Source of the DNA: Candidatus Mediterraneibacter pullistercoris
Lineage (GTDB): Bacteria; Bacillota; Clostridia; Lachnospirales; Lachnospiraceae
Length of the DNA: 64,000 bases
Reading direction: 5' to 3'
NCBI GenBank assembly: GCA_019116885.1
Contig: DXAU01000017.1
Span: 1-64,000, forward strand
The position numbers and the translations under genes are program-made. The notes under the pieces were generated by a model. It worked only from the letters and a program-made list of their open reading frames with translations, was not told the DNA's origin and ran no database searches. Below, in pieces: positions 47,356-57,111 of this stretch; position 1 is the stretch's first letter, and each line of letters starts with the position of its first letter.

Positions 47356-49170
47356 TCAGTCGTCATCCAGTTTCAGAACGCTCATGAACGCCTTCTGCGG
47401 TATCTCCACATTTCCTACCTGGCGCATGCGCTTCTTCCCTTCTTTCTGTTTCTCCAGAAGTTTCTTCTTACGCGAGATATCGCCGCCGTAACACTTTGCC
47501 AGCACGTCTTTTCTCATGGCCTTGACAGTCTCTCTGGCGATGATCTTGCTCCCGATCGCCGCCTGGATCGGAATCTCAAAGAGCTGTCTGGGAATCTCGG
47601 CTTTCAGCTTCTCGCACATCTTTCTTCCTCTCTCATATGCGCTTCCCGCAAATACGATAAAGGAAAGGGCGTCCACTTCCTCCTTGTTGATAAGGATATC
47701 AAGCTTCACAAGTTCAGATCTCTGGTATCCCATCATCTCATAGTCAAAAGACGCATATCCTCTTGATCTGGATTTGAGCGCGTCAAAGAAATCATAAATG
47801 ATCTCGTTAAGCGGCAGATGATAGTGGAGCACGGCCCGTTTTTCTTCGATATACTCCATGCTCTGGTAGTTTCCCCGCCTCTCCTGGCACAGATCCATAA
47901 TCGCTCCGATATACTCTGATGTGACCATGATCTCTGCTTTTACCATCGGCTCTTCCATATAGTCGATCTCTGCAGGATCCGGCATGTTCGTCGGATTGGT
48001 CAGTTCGATAACTTCGCCGTTTGTCTTATATATCTTATAGATAACGCTGGGCGCTGTTGTCACAAGATCAAGATTATACTCTCTCTCCAGCCTCTCCTGT
48101 ATGATCTCCAGGTGGAGAAGTCCCAGAAATCCGCATCGGAATCCGAATCCAAGGGCAACGGATGTCTCCGCCTCGAACTGGAGGGCCGCATCGTTGAGCT
48201 GGAGCTTCTCGAGCGCATCCCTGAGATCCGGATATTTCGCGCCGTCAGCAGGATAGAGGCCGCAGTAAACCATGGGATTGACTTTCTTATAGCCGGGCAG
48301 AGGTTCCGCGCATGGGTGATCTGCGTTTGTGATCGTATCGCCCACACGGGTCTCTTTTACATTTTTAAGACTCGCCGTGATATAGCCTACCATGCCTGCG
48401 CTCAGCTCGTCGCACGGGATGAACTGCCCGGCTCCGAACGTCCCGACTTCCACCACTTCCGCCTTTGCCCCTGTAGCCATCATAAGCATTGGCGTTCCTT
48501 TCTTCACTGTGCCCTCTTTGATCCGGCAGAACACAATAACGCCTTTATAGGAATCATATTTTGAATCAAAGATCAGCGCCTGGAGAGGAGCGTCCGGGTT
48601 CCCCGACGGCGCCGGGATCTTTGAGACAATCTGCTCTAATACTTCGTGTACGTTCTGTCCGGTTTTTGCGGAGATCAGAGGGGCGTCCGACGCGTCAATG
48701 CCGATGACTTCCTCGATCTCTTCTTTTACTCTCTCCGGATCAGCGCTTGGCAGGTCGATCTTGTTGATGACCGGTATTACATCAAGGTCATGATCCAGCG
48801 CCAGGTACACATTTGCCAGAGTCTGAGCCTCCACCCCCTGGGCCGCGTCCACCACAAGGATAGCCCCGTCGCAGGCCGCAAGGCTTCTGGATACTTCATA
48901 GTTAAAATCCACGTGTCCCGGCGTATCGATCAGATTAAACATGTACTCTTCCCCGTCGTCCGCTTTGTAAATCGTGCGGACCGCCTGAGCCTTGATCGTA
49001 ATGCCTCTCTCCCTCTCCAGTTCCATATTATCAAGCACCTGGGCCTGCATCTCACGGTCTGTCAAAAGACCGGTCATCTCGATGATGCGGTCTGCCAGAG
49101 TGGATTTCCCGTGGTCAATATGTGCGATGATACAAAAATTCCTGATCTTATTCTGGTCTATTACTGCCAA
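47356..49170 (-). CDS. lepA: elongation factor 4 (LepA)
   Basis: Ribosome-bound GTPase that can back-translocate tRNAs. 604 residues. G1 is [10 protein letters not shown]2/G3 includes DTPGHVDF, and G4 is NKIDLP. Domains II, III and V and the LepA-specific C-terminal domain follow. I set the start at TTG 49170, six bases after GGAGGG, which gives the normal length. An in-frame ATG at 49194 lies upstream of that ribosome binding site and is unlikely. Confidence 0.96.
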   Translation of the reverse strand: MAVIDQNKIRNFCIIAHIDHGKSTLADRIIEMTGLLTDREMQAQVLDNMELERERGITIKAQAVRTIYKADDGEEYMFNLIDTPGHVDFNYEVSRSLAACDGAILVVDAAQGVEAQTLANVYLALDHDLDVIPVINKIDLPSADPERVKEEIEEVIGIDASDAPLISAKTGQNVHEVLEQIVSKIPAPSGNPDAPLQALIFDSKYDSYKGVIVFCRIKEGTVKKGTPMLMMATGAKAEVVEVGTFGAGQFIPCDELSAGMVGYITASLKNVKETRVGDTITNADHPCAEPLPGYKKVNPMVYCGLYPADGAKYPDLRDALEKLQLNDAALQFEAETSVALGFGFRCGFLGLLHLEIIQERLEREYNLDLVTTAPSVIYKIYKTNGEVIELTNPTNMPDPAEIDYMEEPMVKAEIMVTSEYIGAIMDLCQERRGNYQSMEYIEEKRAVLHYHLPLNEIIYDFFDALKSRSRGYASFDYEMMGYQRSELVKLDILINKEEVDALSFIVFAGSAYERGRKMCEKLKAEIPRQLFEIPIQAAIGSKIIARETVKAMRKDVLAKCYGGDISRKKKLLEKQKEGKKRMRQVGNVEIPQKAFMSVLKLDDD

Positions 49171-49236
49171 TTTGATCCCTCCAATATATAACATGGCAGC
49201 CCGGATGATACAGTCCGGACCGCTTCTATCTTTTTT

Positions 49237-50241
49237 CTACTGCCTGGCCTGTTCTTTTTCCGCCGCAGAGTGTTTCACAATGAAAAGCTCTACAGCAAGA
49301 TGATCTGTAATAAGTCCGGTCTTGACTCTCTGCTCGAGATCTGCGCTTTCTTCCATTACCTGTCTGAGTTCTCCTGTCTGAAATCTTTTCGACAGGTCCA
49401 TATACTTCCCTGCGACAAACGGATGAAGCCCTGCTCCCGATGCGATTTCTTTTCTCCCATAGCCGCGGGCCGCCATTTCCTTTACATGAAACAGGTCGCG
49501 GTATTCCTTTGACATCAGGGAAAGGATACGCATGGGCGGCTCTTTGAGCGCCAGGAGATCGTAGTACAAATCAAGCGCAAGCCGCTGGTCCTTTGCTGCG
49601 ACTGCATTTACCATGTCAAAGATATGGCTTGTAATCTGAGTGACGCACACTGCGTCCACATCCTCCCGCGTCAGCGCATCACGGCCGAGGCAGTAGCAGC
49701 ACAATTTCTCCAGCTCCTTTGTGATATTTTCCATATCTGTCCCGACTTTACTGATAAAGTACGCCGTGTCAGACATAGACATTTGTTTTCCTTCTTTTTT
49801 CACAAGTCCCTGGACCCATTTCCTGAGCGTATTCTCATCCTGAACGGCAAGCTCCACGATATGTCCTTTCGACCGTACTGTCTTGTACAGTCTGCTGCGC
49901 TTGTCCACTTCACTTTCCACGAAGATAAAATATGTCGTCTCAGGCATGCCGTCGCTGATATAGTCTGCCAGATCGTTTCCGCCGCTCTTGAAAAATCCGG
50001 TATCCTCAAATACGATCAGACGTCTCTCCGCAAAAAAAGGCAGCGTCTCCGCCAGATCGATGACCTCTTTCACATCCGTCTTCTTTCCCTCATAGCAGGA
50101 ATAGTTCATCGTATCCCCCTCGGGAACCATGGCTTTTACGAACCGCTCCCTGTACTGTTTTTTCAGATAGGCTTCCGGACCGTACATGAGATATATCTGT
50201 TTAAATTGTCCCGTTTTCAGATCTTCATTCAGGCTTTTCAT
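49237..50241 (-). CDS. holA: DNA polymerase III delta subunit
   Basis: Clamp-loader subunit that opens the sliding clamp. 334 residues from ATG 50241: an AAA+-like N-terminal domain (QIYLMYGPEAYLKKQYRERF, near residues 14-33), a lid, and a helical collar domain at the C-terminus. The start is uncertain: a TTG at 50280 would add 13 residues, but a promoter-like TTGTCA-18-TATAAT spans that stretch. It follows comEC, the common Firmicutes order. Confidence 0.9.
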   Translation of the reverse strand: MKSLNEDLKTGQFKQIYLMYGPEAYLKKQYRERFVKAMVPEGDTMNYSCYEGKKTDVKEVIDLAETLPFFAERRLIVFEDTGFFKSGGNDLADYISDGMPETTYFIFVESEVDKRSRLYKTVRSKGHIVELAVQDENTLRKWVQGLVKKEGKQMSMSDTAYFISKVGTDMENITKELEKLCCYCLGRDALTREDVDAVCVTQITSHIFDMVNAVAAKDQRLALDLYYDLLALKEPPMRILSLMSKEYRDLFHVKEMAARGYGRKEIASGAGLHPFVAGKYMDLSKRFQTGELRQVMEESADLEQRVKTGLITDHLAVELFIVKHSAAEKEQARQ

Positions 50242-50290
50242 AACTCTTGTATTATATAGGAGATACAGCCGTTTTGACAAGAGGTTTCCT

Positions 50291-52642
50291 TCACTTGTCC
50301 ATAAACCCGGTCATCTCCAGGGCGTCCCCGTCTGTCCATATGGTGAGTGCTCCGTTGTCCTGAGTGGAATACACGGTACATCCGGCTCCGGAAAGTCGTC
50401 TGACCGTTTCCTCATGGGGATGTCCGTAACGATTGTCCACCCCTGCAGAGATAACGGCATAATCCGGCGACACAGCCTTAAGAAACTCCTCCGATCCTGA
50501 GTTCTTTGATCCATGGTGGGCTGCCTTGAGCACGTCATATTTCTGTAACAGCCCGGACGTCATCAGGTTCTTTTCTCCCGCTCCTTCTACATCCCCGGTA
50601 AAAAGCATGCCGCGCCGGCCGCAGGATACCTCAAGGACAAGAGAAGCTGTGTTCCCCTGTTCCAGTCCCTCGTCTCCGGCGGGAGCAAGGCATGAAATCT
50701 TCGCCGCATGCTTTCCCACTCCTCTGTCGATGATCGCATCCCCTGTCTCCATGGTCACGATTCCCACTCCGTTTCCGGCGGCCATGCGGGCCGTCTCGGT
50801 GATCCTGTCGTCATGGTACTGTGCCGGCGGCAGTACCAGTTCATCGATGCGTACACCCAGCGCCTGGCCTTCCAGCAGCTCCTGTATGCCGTTTACATGG
50901 TCTTCGTCCCCATGGGTGACAAAGACATAATCCAGCCTGTCCACAGCGCAGCTTAAAAGAAAAGGTTCGATCCGGTAAGTTCCCACTGAGGATACGTCAC
51001 TGCTGCCGCCGTCGATCAGACAGTGAAGCGACGGCGTCCTGATATAGATACAGTCCCCCTGGCCTACATCGAGCACAGTGACCTGCACGCCCTCCTGCCC
51101 TCGGTACTGCTGGCGGCACGCAGCCGCCATGCCTGCTGCAAACACAAGGAGCACACATCCCGGCATGCGTACAGATGTAATGAGACGTTTCAGCAGACCA
51201 TAACTCTGATCTGCCCGGACGCTTTCCCCACACTCTGACTCCTCTTTTCTCCGGGAAAGAAAGCGGAACAGGAACCATGCAGCTCCAATCCCTGCATAAT
51301 ACAGAAGCAGCCAGGCTGCTCCCGGCTTTCCCGTCACAAAACGGCTGCCCGGTATCATGCTGCCCGCTGTACATACCAGATCATATCCACAGAGCACGGC
51401 CCGGCATACCTGAAGCACAAGACCGCCAAGCGTATCTGAAACAATGCAGAGTATCGAACCTGCTATGCCTGCTCCCATGGCTGCGGGCATGACTGGTATT
51501 ACAATGAGATTGAGCAGCACAGAATATGGCGGCACTTCATAATAAAAGTACAGAAGAGGCCCGAGCAGAAATACATTAACTGCCAGGCTGCTGCTCAGTG
51601 CGCCAAAGATGCGGCCTGTATGTTTCCTGCTTCCCGCACATCCGGACATTTCCTCAAACACTGGTGTGAGCAGGAACAGACCAAGGATCGCTCCATAAGA
51701 AAGAAGGAAACCCGCATCCGTCAGGCAGAGAGGCTGCCAGGCACAGAGGATGGCGGCGGACAGAGACAGACTTGTGGGGAGATCATAATCCCGCCCTGTG
51801 ACCTCGGCGCCGATCCTCACAAGGAACATGATAAGCGCCCTGAGACTTGAGATTCCGGAACCTGTCATCAGGCAGTAGCTTAGAAGGATCACACTCCCCG
51901 TCAGGCCGGCAGAGAGAAAACCGCATCCTGATCTTCTGAAAAGACTGTAGACCCCCATACCGATAAAAGACATATGCAGACCTGAAATAGCCAGAAGATG
52001 GCTGATGCCGTTCTTCTGATACATCTTCTTCGTCTCATCGTCCAGCCCGCTCTTCTCACCCAAAAGGATCGCGTTCATCGTGCCGCCGTAATATTCGCCG
52101 AGATGGCGGACAATAAGGTCTGCCCAGCTCTTTCTCACTTCAGAAAGATACTGTCTGATTTCATCCGTGTCATCTGACAGTATCCTCACCTCATCTGCCC
52201 ACACGAGGGCATGAATTCCCTGTCTCTGATAATAGGCTCTCTGGTCAAAGCTGCCCGGATTGCGCGCAGGCTCAAACCTCTGGGCTTCACCGGATATCTC
52301 CAGACGATTTCCCAGCCGGATCTGCCTGGCTGCACGGCTCAGAGAAAGGACACTTTTCTCTTTACTGTTTTCTGTTTTCGTGTTGGAAACATAAACGAGA
52401 ATCCCAGACTCTTCGACTGTCTGGCCGTTTACAGATATGACATTCTCTTTCAGAAAGAAAGCCGTCACTTTGTCTTTCTCCTCAATCTTGTATACTGTCC
52501 CGGCAAGCCGGACCTGAGGCTCTGTGAGAACTGCCTTTTCCAGCGCAGAGGGCCTTGTATCCTCTGTGCCGAAAAAGAGCACCCTCATCCACTGTAACAT
52601 GAGAAATAAGACGCATATCGCACAAAGCGGACGTTTCTTCAT
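50291..52642 (-). CDS. comEC: ComEC/Rec2 DNA internalisation protein
   Basis: 783 residues. A short N-terminal membrane helix, an OB-like outer domain, about eight helices forming the Competence channel (near residues 220-480), and a metallo-beta-lactamase-type domain with THGDEDHVNG near residue 575. It forms the membrane channel for single-stranded DNA uptake. It overlaps the GerMN gene by four bases (ATGA). With comEA in the same cluster, the DNA uptake core looks intact. Confidence 0.95.
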   Translation of the reverse strand: MKKRPLCAICVLFLMLQWMRVLFFGTEDTRPSALEKAVLTEPQVRLAGTVYKIEEKDKVTAFFLKENVISVNGQTVEESGILVYVSNTKTENSKEKSVLSLSRAARQIRLGNRLEISGEAQRFEPARNPGSFDQRAYYQRQGIHALVWADEVRILSDDTDEIRQYLSEVRKSWADLIVRHLGEYYGGTMNAILLGEKSGLDDETKKMYQKNGISHLLAISGLHMSFIGMGVYSLFRRSGCGFLSAGLTGSVILLSYCLMTGSGISSLRALIMFLVRIGAEVTGRDYDLPTSLSLSAAILCAWQPLCLTDAGFLLSYGAILGLFLLTPVFEEMSGCAGSRKHTGRIFGALSSSLAVNVFLLGPLLYFYYEVPPYSVLLNLIVIPVMPAAMGAGIAGSILCIVSDTLGGLVLQVCRAVLCGYDLVCTAGSMIPGSRFVTGKPGAAWLLLYYAGIGAAWFLFRFLSRRKEESECGESVRADQSYGLLKRLITSVRMPGCVLLVFAAGMAAACRQQYRGQEGVQVTVLDVGQGDCIYIRTPSLHCLIDGGSSDVSSVGTYRIEPFLLSCAVDRLDYVFVTHGDEDHVNGIQELLEGQALGVRIDELVLPPAQYHDDRITETARMAAGNGVGIVTMETGDAIIDRGVGKHAAKISCLAPAGDEGLEQGNTASLVLEVSCGRRGMLFTGDVEGAGEKNLMTSGLLQKYDVLKAAHHGSKNSGSEEFLKAVSPDYAVISAGVDNRYGHPHEETVRRLSGAGCTVYSTQDNGALTIWTDGDALEMTGFMDK

Positions 52643-53571
52643 TCATCTTCCTGATCGGCTGCGACGAGTTCCATGTTCTCGTCAAGAGGCTGTGACAGAT
52701 CTACAGTCTCCATATATTCCGCATTTGACTCTCCGTTGATCGTGATCTGCACCTTCACTGCCTCTGTTCCCTCTACCAGAGAATTCACGATTGAGTATAC
52801 GGTGAGCTCCGGGAGTATGTCATAAGCTCCCGTAAGAAATGTGCTGTCAAAATTGACATAGCATATCCCGTCTTTTGTGGTCACACTCAGAAGCGTTGCA
52901 TCAGGATTTATCGTGGGATATGCTCCGTCTCCGGACGGACCCTGCAGCAGCTTTTCCACAATGAGCTTGTCTTTTGAGACATTGCTGCTGTATCTGACAT
53001 CTACAGTCCGGGCTACCAGCCTGTCCCCGCCCTCATTTGCAAAATAGAGCGTCAGTGTATCCGTCTGATAGGAACTCGGCGATGAAATCCTATTTCCGAC
53101 GAAATCATCTTCGTTCATCAGCCCCACATTCATGCCGTCACTGTTCTTCAAAGGCTCCCCGTCTATCGTAAAAGCGACTCCGTTGATGCCTTCAATCTGC
53201 ACAAGCGACTGAACGACGGCCGCTCTTAAGAGTTTCTCCATGAGCTGTCCTACATCAAGATACTCCCTGCTGAAATCCACTTCAAGGATGCTGCCTGAGA
53301 GGTTACATTCCTGTATCTCCACTTCTTCAGGCAGCGGGCTGATATATCCTATATCATCTGCGGGATTTCTCATATCTTCAAGCATCTGGCGCGCTTTTTC
53401 CAGAGTTTCCCCCTCCGGAAGTTCATATGCTGTTTTCACGATCCCTGTTTTATCTTCGTTGAGGCAGTAGATAAAAGACTCTCCTTCATCCGGCTCGCTG
53501 TTTCTGCCACAGGCGGCCGACATCAGGACAATGACTGCAAGTACTGCCGCCAGGATCCTCCTTATCTTCAT
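52639..53571 (-). CDS. GerMN-domain lipoprotein
   Basis: 310 residues. The signal peptide ends in a lipobox (VLMSAAC, Cys about residue 21), so it should be anchored on the outer membrane face. Two GerMN repeats follow (near 70-170 and 200-300), each with the hydrophobic core VQIEGINGVAFTIDGEPL or a related form. GerM-type proteins bind cell wall or take part in sporulation complexes. The ATG at 53571 follows GAGGAGA. Its place between the kinase and comEC suggests an envelope role in the same operon. Confidence 0.87.
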   Translation of the reverse strand: MKIRRILAAVLAVIVLMSAACGRNSEPDEGESFIYCLNEDKTGIVKTAYELPEGETLEKARQMLEDMRNPADDIGYISPLPEEVEIQECNLSGSILEVDFSREYLDVGQLMEKLLRAAVVQSLVQIEGINGVAFTIDGEPLKNSDGMNVGLMNEDDFVGNRISSPSSYQTDTLTLYFANEGGDRLVARTVDVRYSSNVSKDKLIVEKLLQGPSGDGAYPTINPDATLLSVTTKDGICYVNFDSTFLTGAYDILPELTVYSIVNSLVEGTEAVKVQITINGESNAEYMETVDLSQPLDENMELVAADQEDE

Positions 53572-53602
53572 CTTTCTTCTCCTCTCATCAATCATGCAGA
53601 CG

Positions 53603-55027
53603 TCACGCCGCAACATAAGTCAACGGGATACGTACGGTAAATGTGGTTCCTTCTCCCTCCGTGCTGTACACCTTGATCGCTCCTCTGTGGACGATGACTG
53701 CGCTCCTTGCAATGGCAAGACCCAGGCCAGTGCCTCCTATCTCTCTGGAATGTGACTTATCCACACGATAGAAACGCTCAAATATATGCGCCTGTTCCGC
53801 CTCCGGAATACCAATCCCCGAATCTTCTACCTTGATGTAAAAGTACTTGTAGTCCGCATTAAGCGACACATGCACCCACCCGTTATCATGGTTATACTTG
53901 ATCGCATTTTCCACAAGGTTGGAGATAGCAAGGGTAAACTTCATCTCGTCAATCTCCGCTGTAACCGGACGGAAACTTTCCATAACCATCTCCACATTTT
54001 TCTTCTCGGCAATCGGTCTTAACCGCTTGAGTATCTGTTCCAGCAGATCATTAATATTGACCGTCTCTATATTAAGATTCTGTCCTGTCTTATCCATTTT
54101 GACGAGAGAAAGGAGATCCGTGATAATCTGGTTCTCCCTGTCGATCTCTTTCGCGATATCCTGCATGAATTCCCGATACATCTCCACAGGCACATCTTTC
54201 ATCTCAAGCAGGGAATCAGAGAGTACTTTCATGGACGTCATCGGAGTTTTCAGCTCATGTGAGACATTGGAAACGAACTCATCTCTCGATTCATCCAGGA
54301 CTTTCAGTCTGCCGAGCATCTTGTTGAACGCTTCGCTGAGCTGCCTTGTCTCCGTAAAAGTATCCACATGGAGCACGTCGTCGCTGTAGCCCTCGGAGAC
54401 GTTCTCTATCGCGCCTGTGATCTTGTGAAGCGGGCGCACCATTCTGTCTGCCCAGAAGACACTGAGCACCACAAGAAGGATCGCGATGATTCCTGCGACA
54501 ACTCCGATATGGGTGTACAGTATCTGCCTGGTCACTTCGATAGTGTCTGTCGATACACTGGCGAGCATAACGCCGATGACTTTACTTCCGTCTGTTTCCA
54601 TAATAGGCGCCGTTACTTCGATATAATGATTTTTCTGGTCATAATAGTCTGTATTTTCACCGCGCATGCAGCGGACTACATTCTCCGATACATCTGTTTT
54701 TCCCTCATCCAGGCTGTATGTATCTTTTACTACTTTCAGCTCCTGATTTATAATCATCACGCGCCCGTTATAGATATTCGTAAGCTGATTCAGACTGGAA
54801 TTGATGACTTCTGACGATGGGTCCGTAAGATATCCGTAAGAATTGAGCTGGTTGCAGATGATCGTACACTGATTCTGGATCTCAGCAGTACGAAGCTCCA
54901 CTGCCCGGAGTTCATAGAACTTCACAGACGCAAAAAGCACAATAAGACAGGGCAGCAGCCCTGCCATCATAAACAGCAGTATAAAACGGAACCTCATATT
55001 TTTAAAAATTCTGTCTCTTAATACAAG
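53603..55027 (-). CDS. sensor histidine kinase (WalK/PhoR-like)
   Basis: About 474 residues if started at TTG 55027. Two membrane helices (FILLFMMAGLLPCLIVLF and IGVVAGIIAILLVVLSVFW) flank an extracellular ligand domain of about 125 residues. HAMP (RPLHKITGAIENVSEG), HisKA with His in FVSNVSHELKTPMTSM, and HATPase with N and G boxes follow. The start is unclear: TTG 55027 and ATG 54997 both have poor ribosome binding sites, and the frame also extends into the regulator gene, so translational coupling is likely. Confidence 0.9.
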   Translation of the reverse strand, partial: LVLRDRIFKNMRFRFILLFMMAGLLPCLIVLFASVKFYELRAVELRTAEIQNQCTIICNQLNSYGYLTDPSSEVINSSLNQLTNIYNGRVMIINQELKVVKDTYSLDEGKTDVSENVVRCMRGENTDYYDQKNHYIEVTAPIMETDGSKVIGVMLASVSTDTIEVTRQILYTHIGVVAGIIAILLVVLSVFWADRMVRPLHKITGAIENVSEGYSDDVLHVDTFTETRQLSEAFNKMLGRLKVLDESRDEFVSNVSHELKTPMTSMKVLSDSLLEMKDVPVEMYREFMQDIAKEIDRENQIITDLLSLVKMDKTGQNLNIETVNINDLLEQILKRLRPIAEKKNVEMVMESFRPVTAEIDEMKFTLAISNLVENAIKYNHDNGWVHVSLNADYKYFYIKVEDSGIGIPEAEQAHIFERFYRVDKSHSREIGGTGLGLAIARSAVIVHRGAIKVYSTEGEGTTFTVRIPLTYVAA

Positions 55028-55034
55028 CCGATGC

Positions 55035-55721
55035 CTAGCCCTGGAAATAATAACCCACTCCCCACTTTGTATGTACATATTTCGGCTCGCTTGGATTGAG
55101 CTCTATCTTTTCTCTCAGCCGCCGGATATGCACATCCACTGTCCTCGCGTCTCCGGGATAATCGTATCCCCACACGAGATTCAGAAGATTTTCCCTGCTG
55201 TACACTTTGTTCGGGTTCGTTGCAAGGAGTTCGAGCACATCGAACTCCTTGGCTGTCAGATTGATCTCCCGCTCCCCGATGAACACTCTCCTGCTCTCAC
55301 AGTCTATCTTCAGGTTTCCCTTGACGAGAACCGGACTGCCCGCAGGTTCTTTTCTCTTGGATGTCCGGCGCATGATCGCTTTGATCCTGGCCTTGACTTC
55401 AAGGATATTAAAAGGCTTGGTGATATAATCGTCCGCGCCGTATTCAAGCCCCAGTATCTTATCCATATCCTCGCTCTTTGCCGTCAGCATAACTATAGGC
55501 ATATCTGAAAATTCCCGTATCTGCTGACACACCTGAAATCCGTCCATCCTCGGAAGCATGACATCCAGAAGAACGAGATCGTACTCTGTCTTTCGCGCAC
55601 ACTCCAGCGCCTCTTCGCCGTCATAGGCACAGTCAACTTCCATGCCCTCCTGTTCCAGACTGAACCGGATTCCTTTTACGATCAGTTTTTCATCATCTAC
55701 GACCAATATTTTCTTACTCAT
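55035..55721 (-). CDS. OmpR-family response regulator
   Basis: 228 residues. Receiver domain ILVVDDEKLIVKGIRFSL with phospho-Asp in DLVLLDVMLPRMDG, a Lys in YITKPFN, and a winged-helix output domain (LTAKEFDVLELLATNPNKVYSRENLL, ending in the KWGVGYYF signature). It is close to the WalR/PhoP group. It lies 25 bases after comEA and directly before its kinase. Confidence 0.95.
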   Translation of the reverse strand: MSKKILVVDDEKLIVKGIRFSLEQEGMEVDCAYDGEEALECARKTEYDLVLLDVMLPRMDGFQVCQQIREFSDMPIVMLTAKSEDMDKILGLEYGADDYITKPFNILEVKARIKAIMRRTSKRKEPAGSPVLVKGNLKIDCESRRVFIGEREINLTAKEFDVLELLATNPNKVYSRENLLNLVWGYDYPGDARTVDVHIRRLREKIELNPSEPKYVHTKWGVGYYFQG

Positions 55722-55746
55722 ACTCCTCTTTTCCGACTCCCTGTGT

Positions 55747-56439
55747 TTAAATCGTTATGTCTTCTTTTATCTTGCCAAACACACCTTCCTTGATTCCCTC
55801 GATCTCCATCAGTTCTTCAACGCTCCTGAAACTGCCGTGCTCGTCACGGTACTTCAGGATGCTTTCCGCTTTTGCCTCACCGATGCCTGCAAGTGTCATA
55901 AGTTCCTCTTTGGAAGCTGTATTGATATTGACTTTTTCCTGTTCCGTACCTGTGGCTGTACTTTCTTCTCCAACCCCTTTTTCCTGCGTCCTGGCCTCTT
56001 CCTCTGTGGGCACATAGATCTGTTCTCCGTCTGCGACAGTTCTGGCCAGATTGACTGATTCCGCCGAAGCATCCTGCGCCATGCCGCCTGCTGCCTGAAC
56101 AGCCTCAAACACCCGCGCTTCTCTGCTGAGCTCGTATACTCCCGGAGTATTCACAGCCCCGCATACATATACATAGACGGGATCCGTCTGTATACTTTCT
56201 CTCGTCTCCGCGCCCTCGCCGGGTACGTCCGCTTCTGCTTCTTCTGCGGCAGCTTCGCTCTTAGCGGTGTCTCCGTCTGCCGTACTGCTGTCATTTTCGG
56301 ACTCCTCTAAGAGGGTGAGTTCTTCAAGTCCTTTTTCCTCTGTCTTCCCGCCGCAGCCCACAAGAAAGAAAAACGCTGTCAGAATGAGCGTTCCTTTCAT
56401 CAGTCTTATTATAATAGTTTTTATCTGTCTGTCTCGCAT
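55747..56439 (-). CDS. comEA: ComEA-type DNA-binding lipoprotein
   Basis: 230 residues. A signal or anchor helix ends at LVGCGG, a lipobox-like site. Then come a low-complexity acidic linker (about 35-85), an SLBB domain (VYVYVCGAVNTPGVYEL), a second linker, and tandem helix-hairpin-helix motifs (NINTASKEELMTLAGIGEAKAESIL, then VEELMEIEGI). It captures double-stranded DNA outside the membrane for transport by ComEC. ATG 56439 fits the GGGAG site best. First gene of the long operon. Confidence 0.92.
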   Translation of the reverse strand: MRDRQIKTIIIRLMKGTLILTAFFFLVGCGGKTEEKGLEELTLLEESENDSSTADGDTAKSEAAAEEAEADVPGEGAETRESIQTDPVYVYVCGAVNTPGVYELSREARVFEAVQAAGGMAQDASAESVNLARTVADGEQIYVPTEEEARTQEKGVGEESTATGTEQEKVNINTASKEELMTLAGIGEAKAESILKYRDEHGSFRSVEELMEIEGIKEGVFGKIKEDITI

Positions 56440-56497
56440 TTCCATCTCCCTGGTCTTTTGTACCGGGAGCGATACCCCTGTTATGCCGGACAGTAGT

Positions 56498-56526
56498 ATT
56501 GTAACGAATTTTTACGAAAATTACAA
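56498..56526 (-). promoter_or_regulatory. comEA operon promoter
   Basis: TTGTAA (56526-56521), 17-base spacer, TACAAT (56503-56498). Confidence 0.65.
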
Positions 56527-56602
56527 TAGATAATTAATCGTTTTTAAAGATACTGTTACAGGATTATTACAGTCCGTTCCGGTATTCTGACGCCCCAGAC
56601 TT

Positions 56603-57034
56603 TCATTCCCATTGGAATATGGCTATTCCCACAACTGCCAGAGCCAGTCCACCCAGTTTTCTCCAGGAAAGAGGCTCTCTGTCCATGCCGAACAGACCAA
56701 AGAGCTGAATAACATATGACACTGCCAGCTGGGCTATGACAATGAGGAGAGCTGACTTCGCAGGCCCCAGCGCCTCGATGCTCTTTATGACCGTCCAGGT
56801 AATCCCCGCTCCGATCACTCCGCCAAGCAGCATGTATCTAGGTTCTACTTTTCCGATAGCTGTCACGCTGTCACGCCCGGTAAAAAACCACGCTGCAATA
56901 CAAACTGCAAAGGCAGTGATCTGTACCCAGCCGTTGCTTACCCACACACCGGTCGTTTTCGTAACCTGTGTGTTGAATACCCCCTGTATGCTCATCAGTG
57001 CTCCTGAGAGCAGCGCGATAAAAAAACCAACCAT
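56603..57034 (-). CDS. DMT-superfamily transporter, DUF606/YdcZ type
   Basis: 143 residues, five hydrophobic helices, a half-size drug/metabolite transporter that should act as a dimer. The N-terminus FFIALLSGALMSIQGVFNTQV is typical. GGAGG lies before the ATG. It starts 77 bases after argD on the same strand and may be read through from the arginine operon, which would make an amino-acid-related exporter plausible, but this is only context. Confidence 0.85.
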   Translation of the reverse strand: MVGFFIALLSGALMSIQGVFNTQVTKTTGVWVSNGWVQITAFAVCIAAWFFTGRDSVTAIGKVEPRYMLLGGVIGAGITWTVIKSIEALGPAKSALLIVIAQLAVSYVIQLFGLFGMDREPLSWRKLGGLALAVVGIAIFQWE

Positions 57035-57111
57035 AAGACGATACCTCCATGCAGTTTATGCCTGTTTCCCAGATAGTATGTCCCATAGCTGGTTTCTTAT
57101 GCGCTGCCTGC

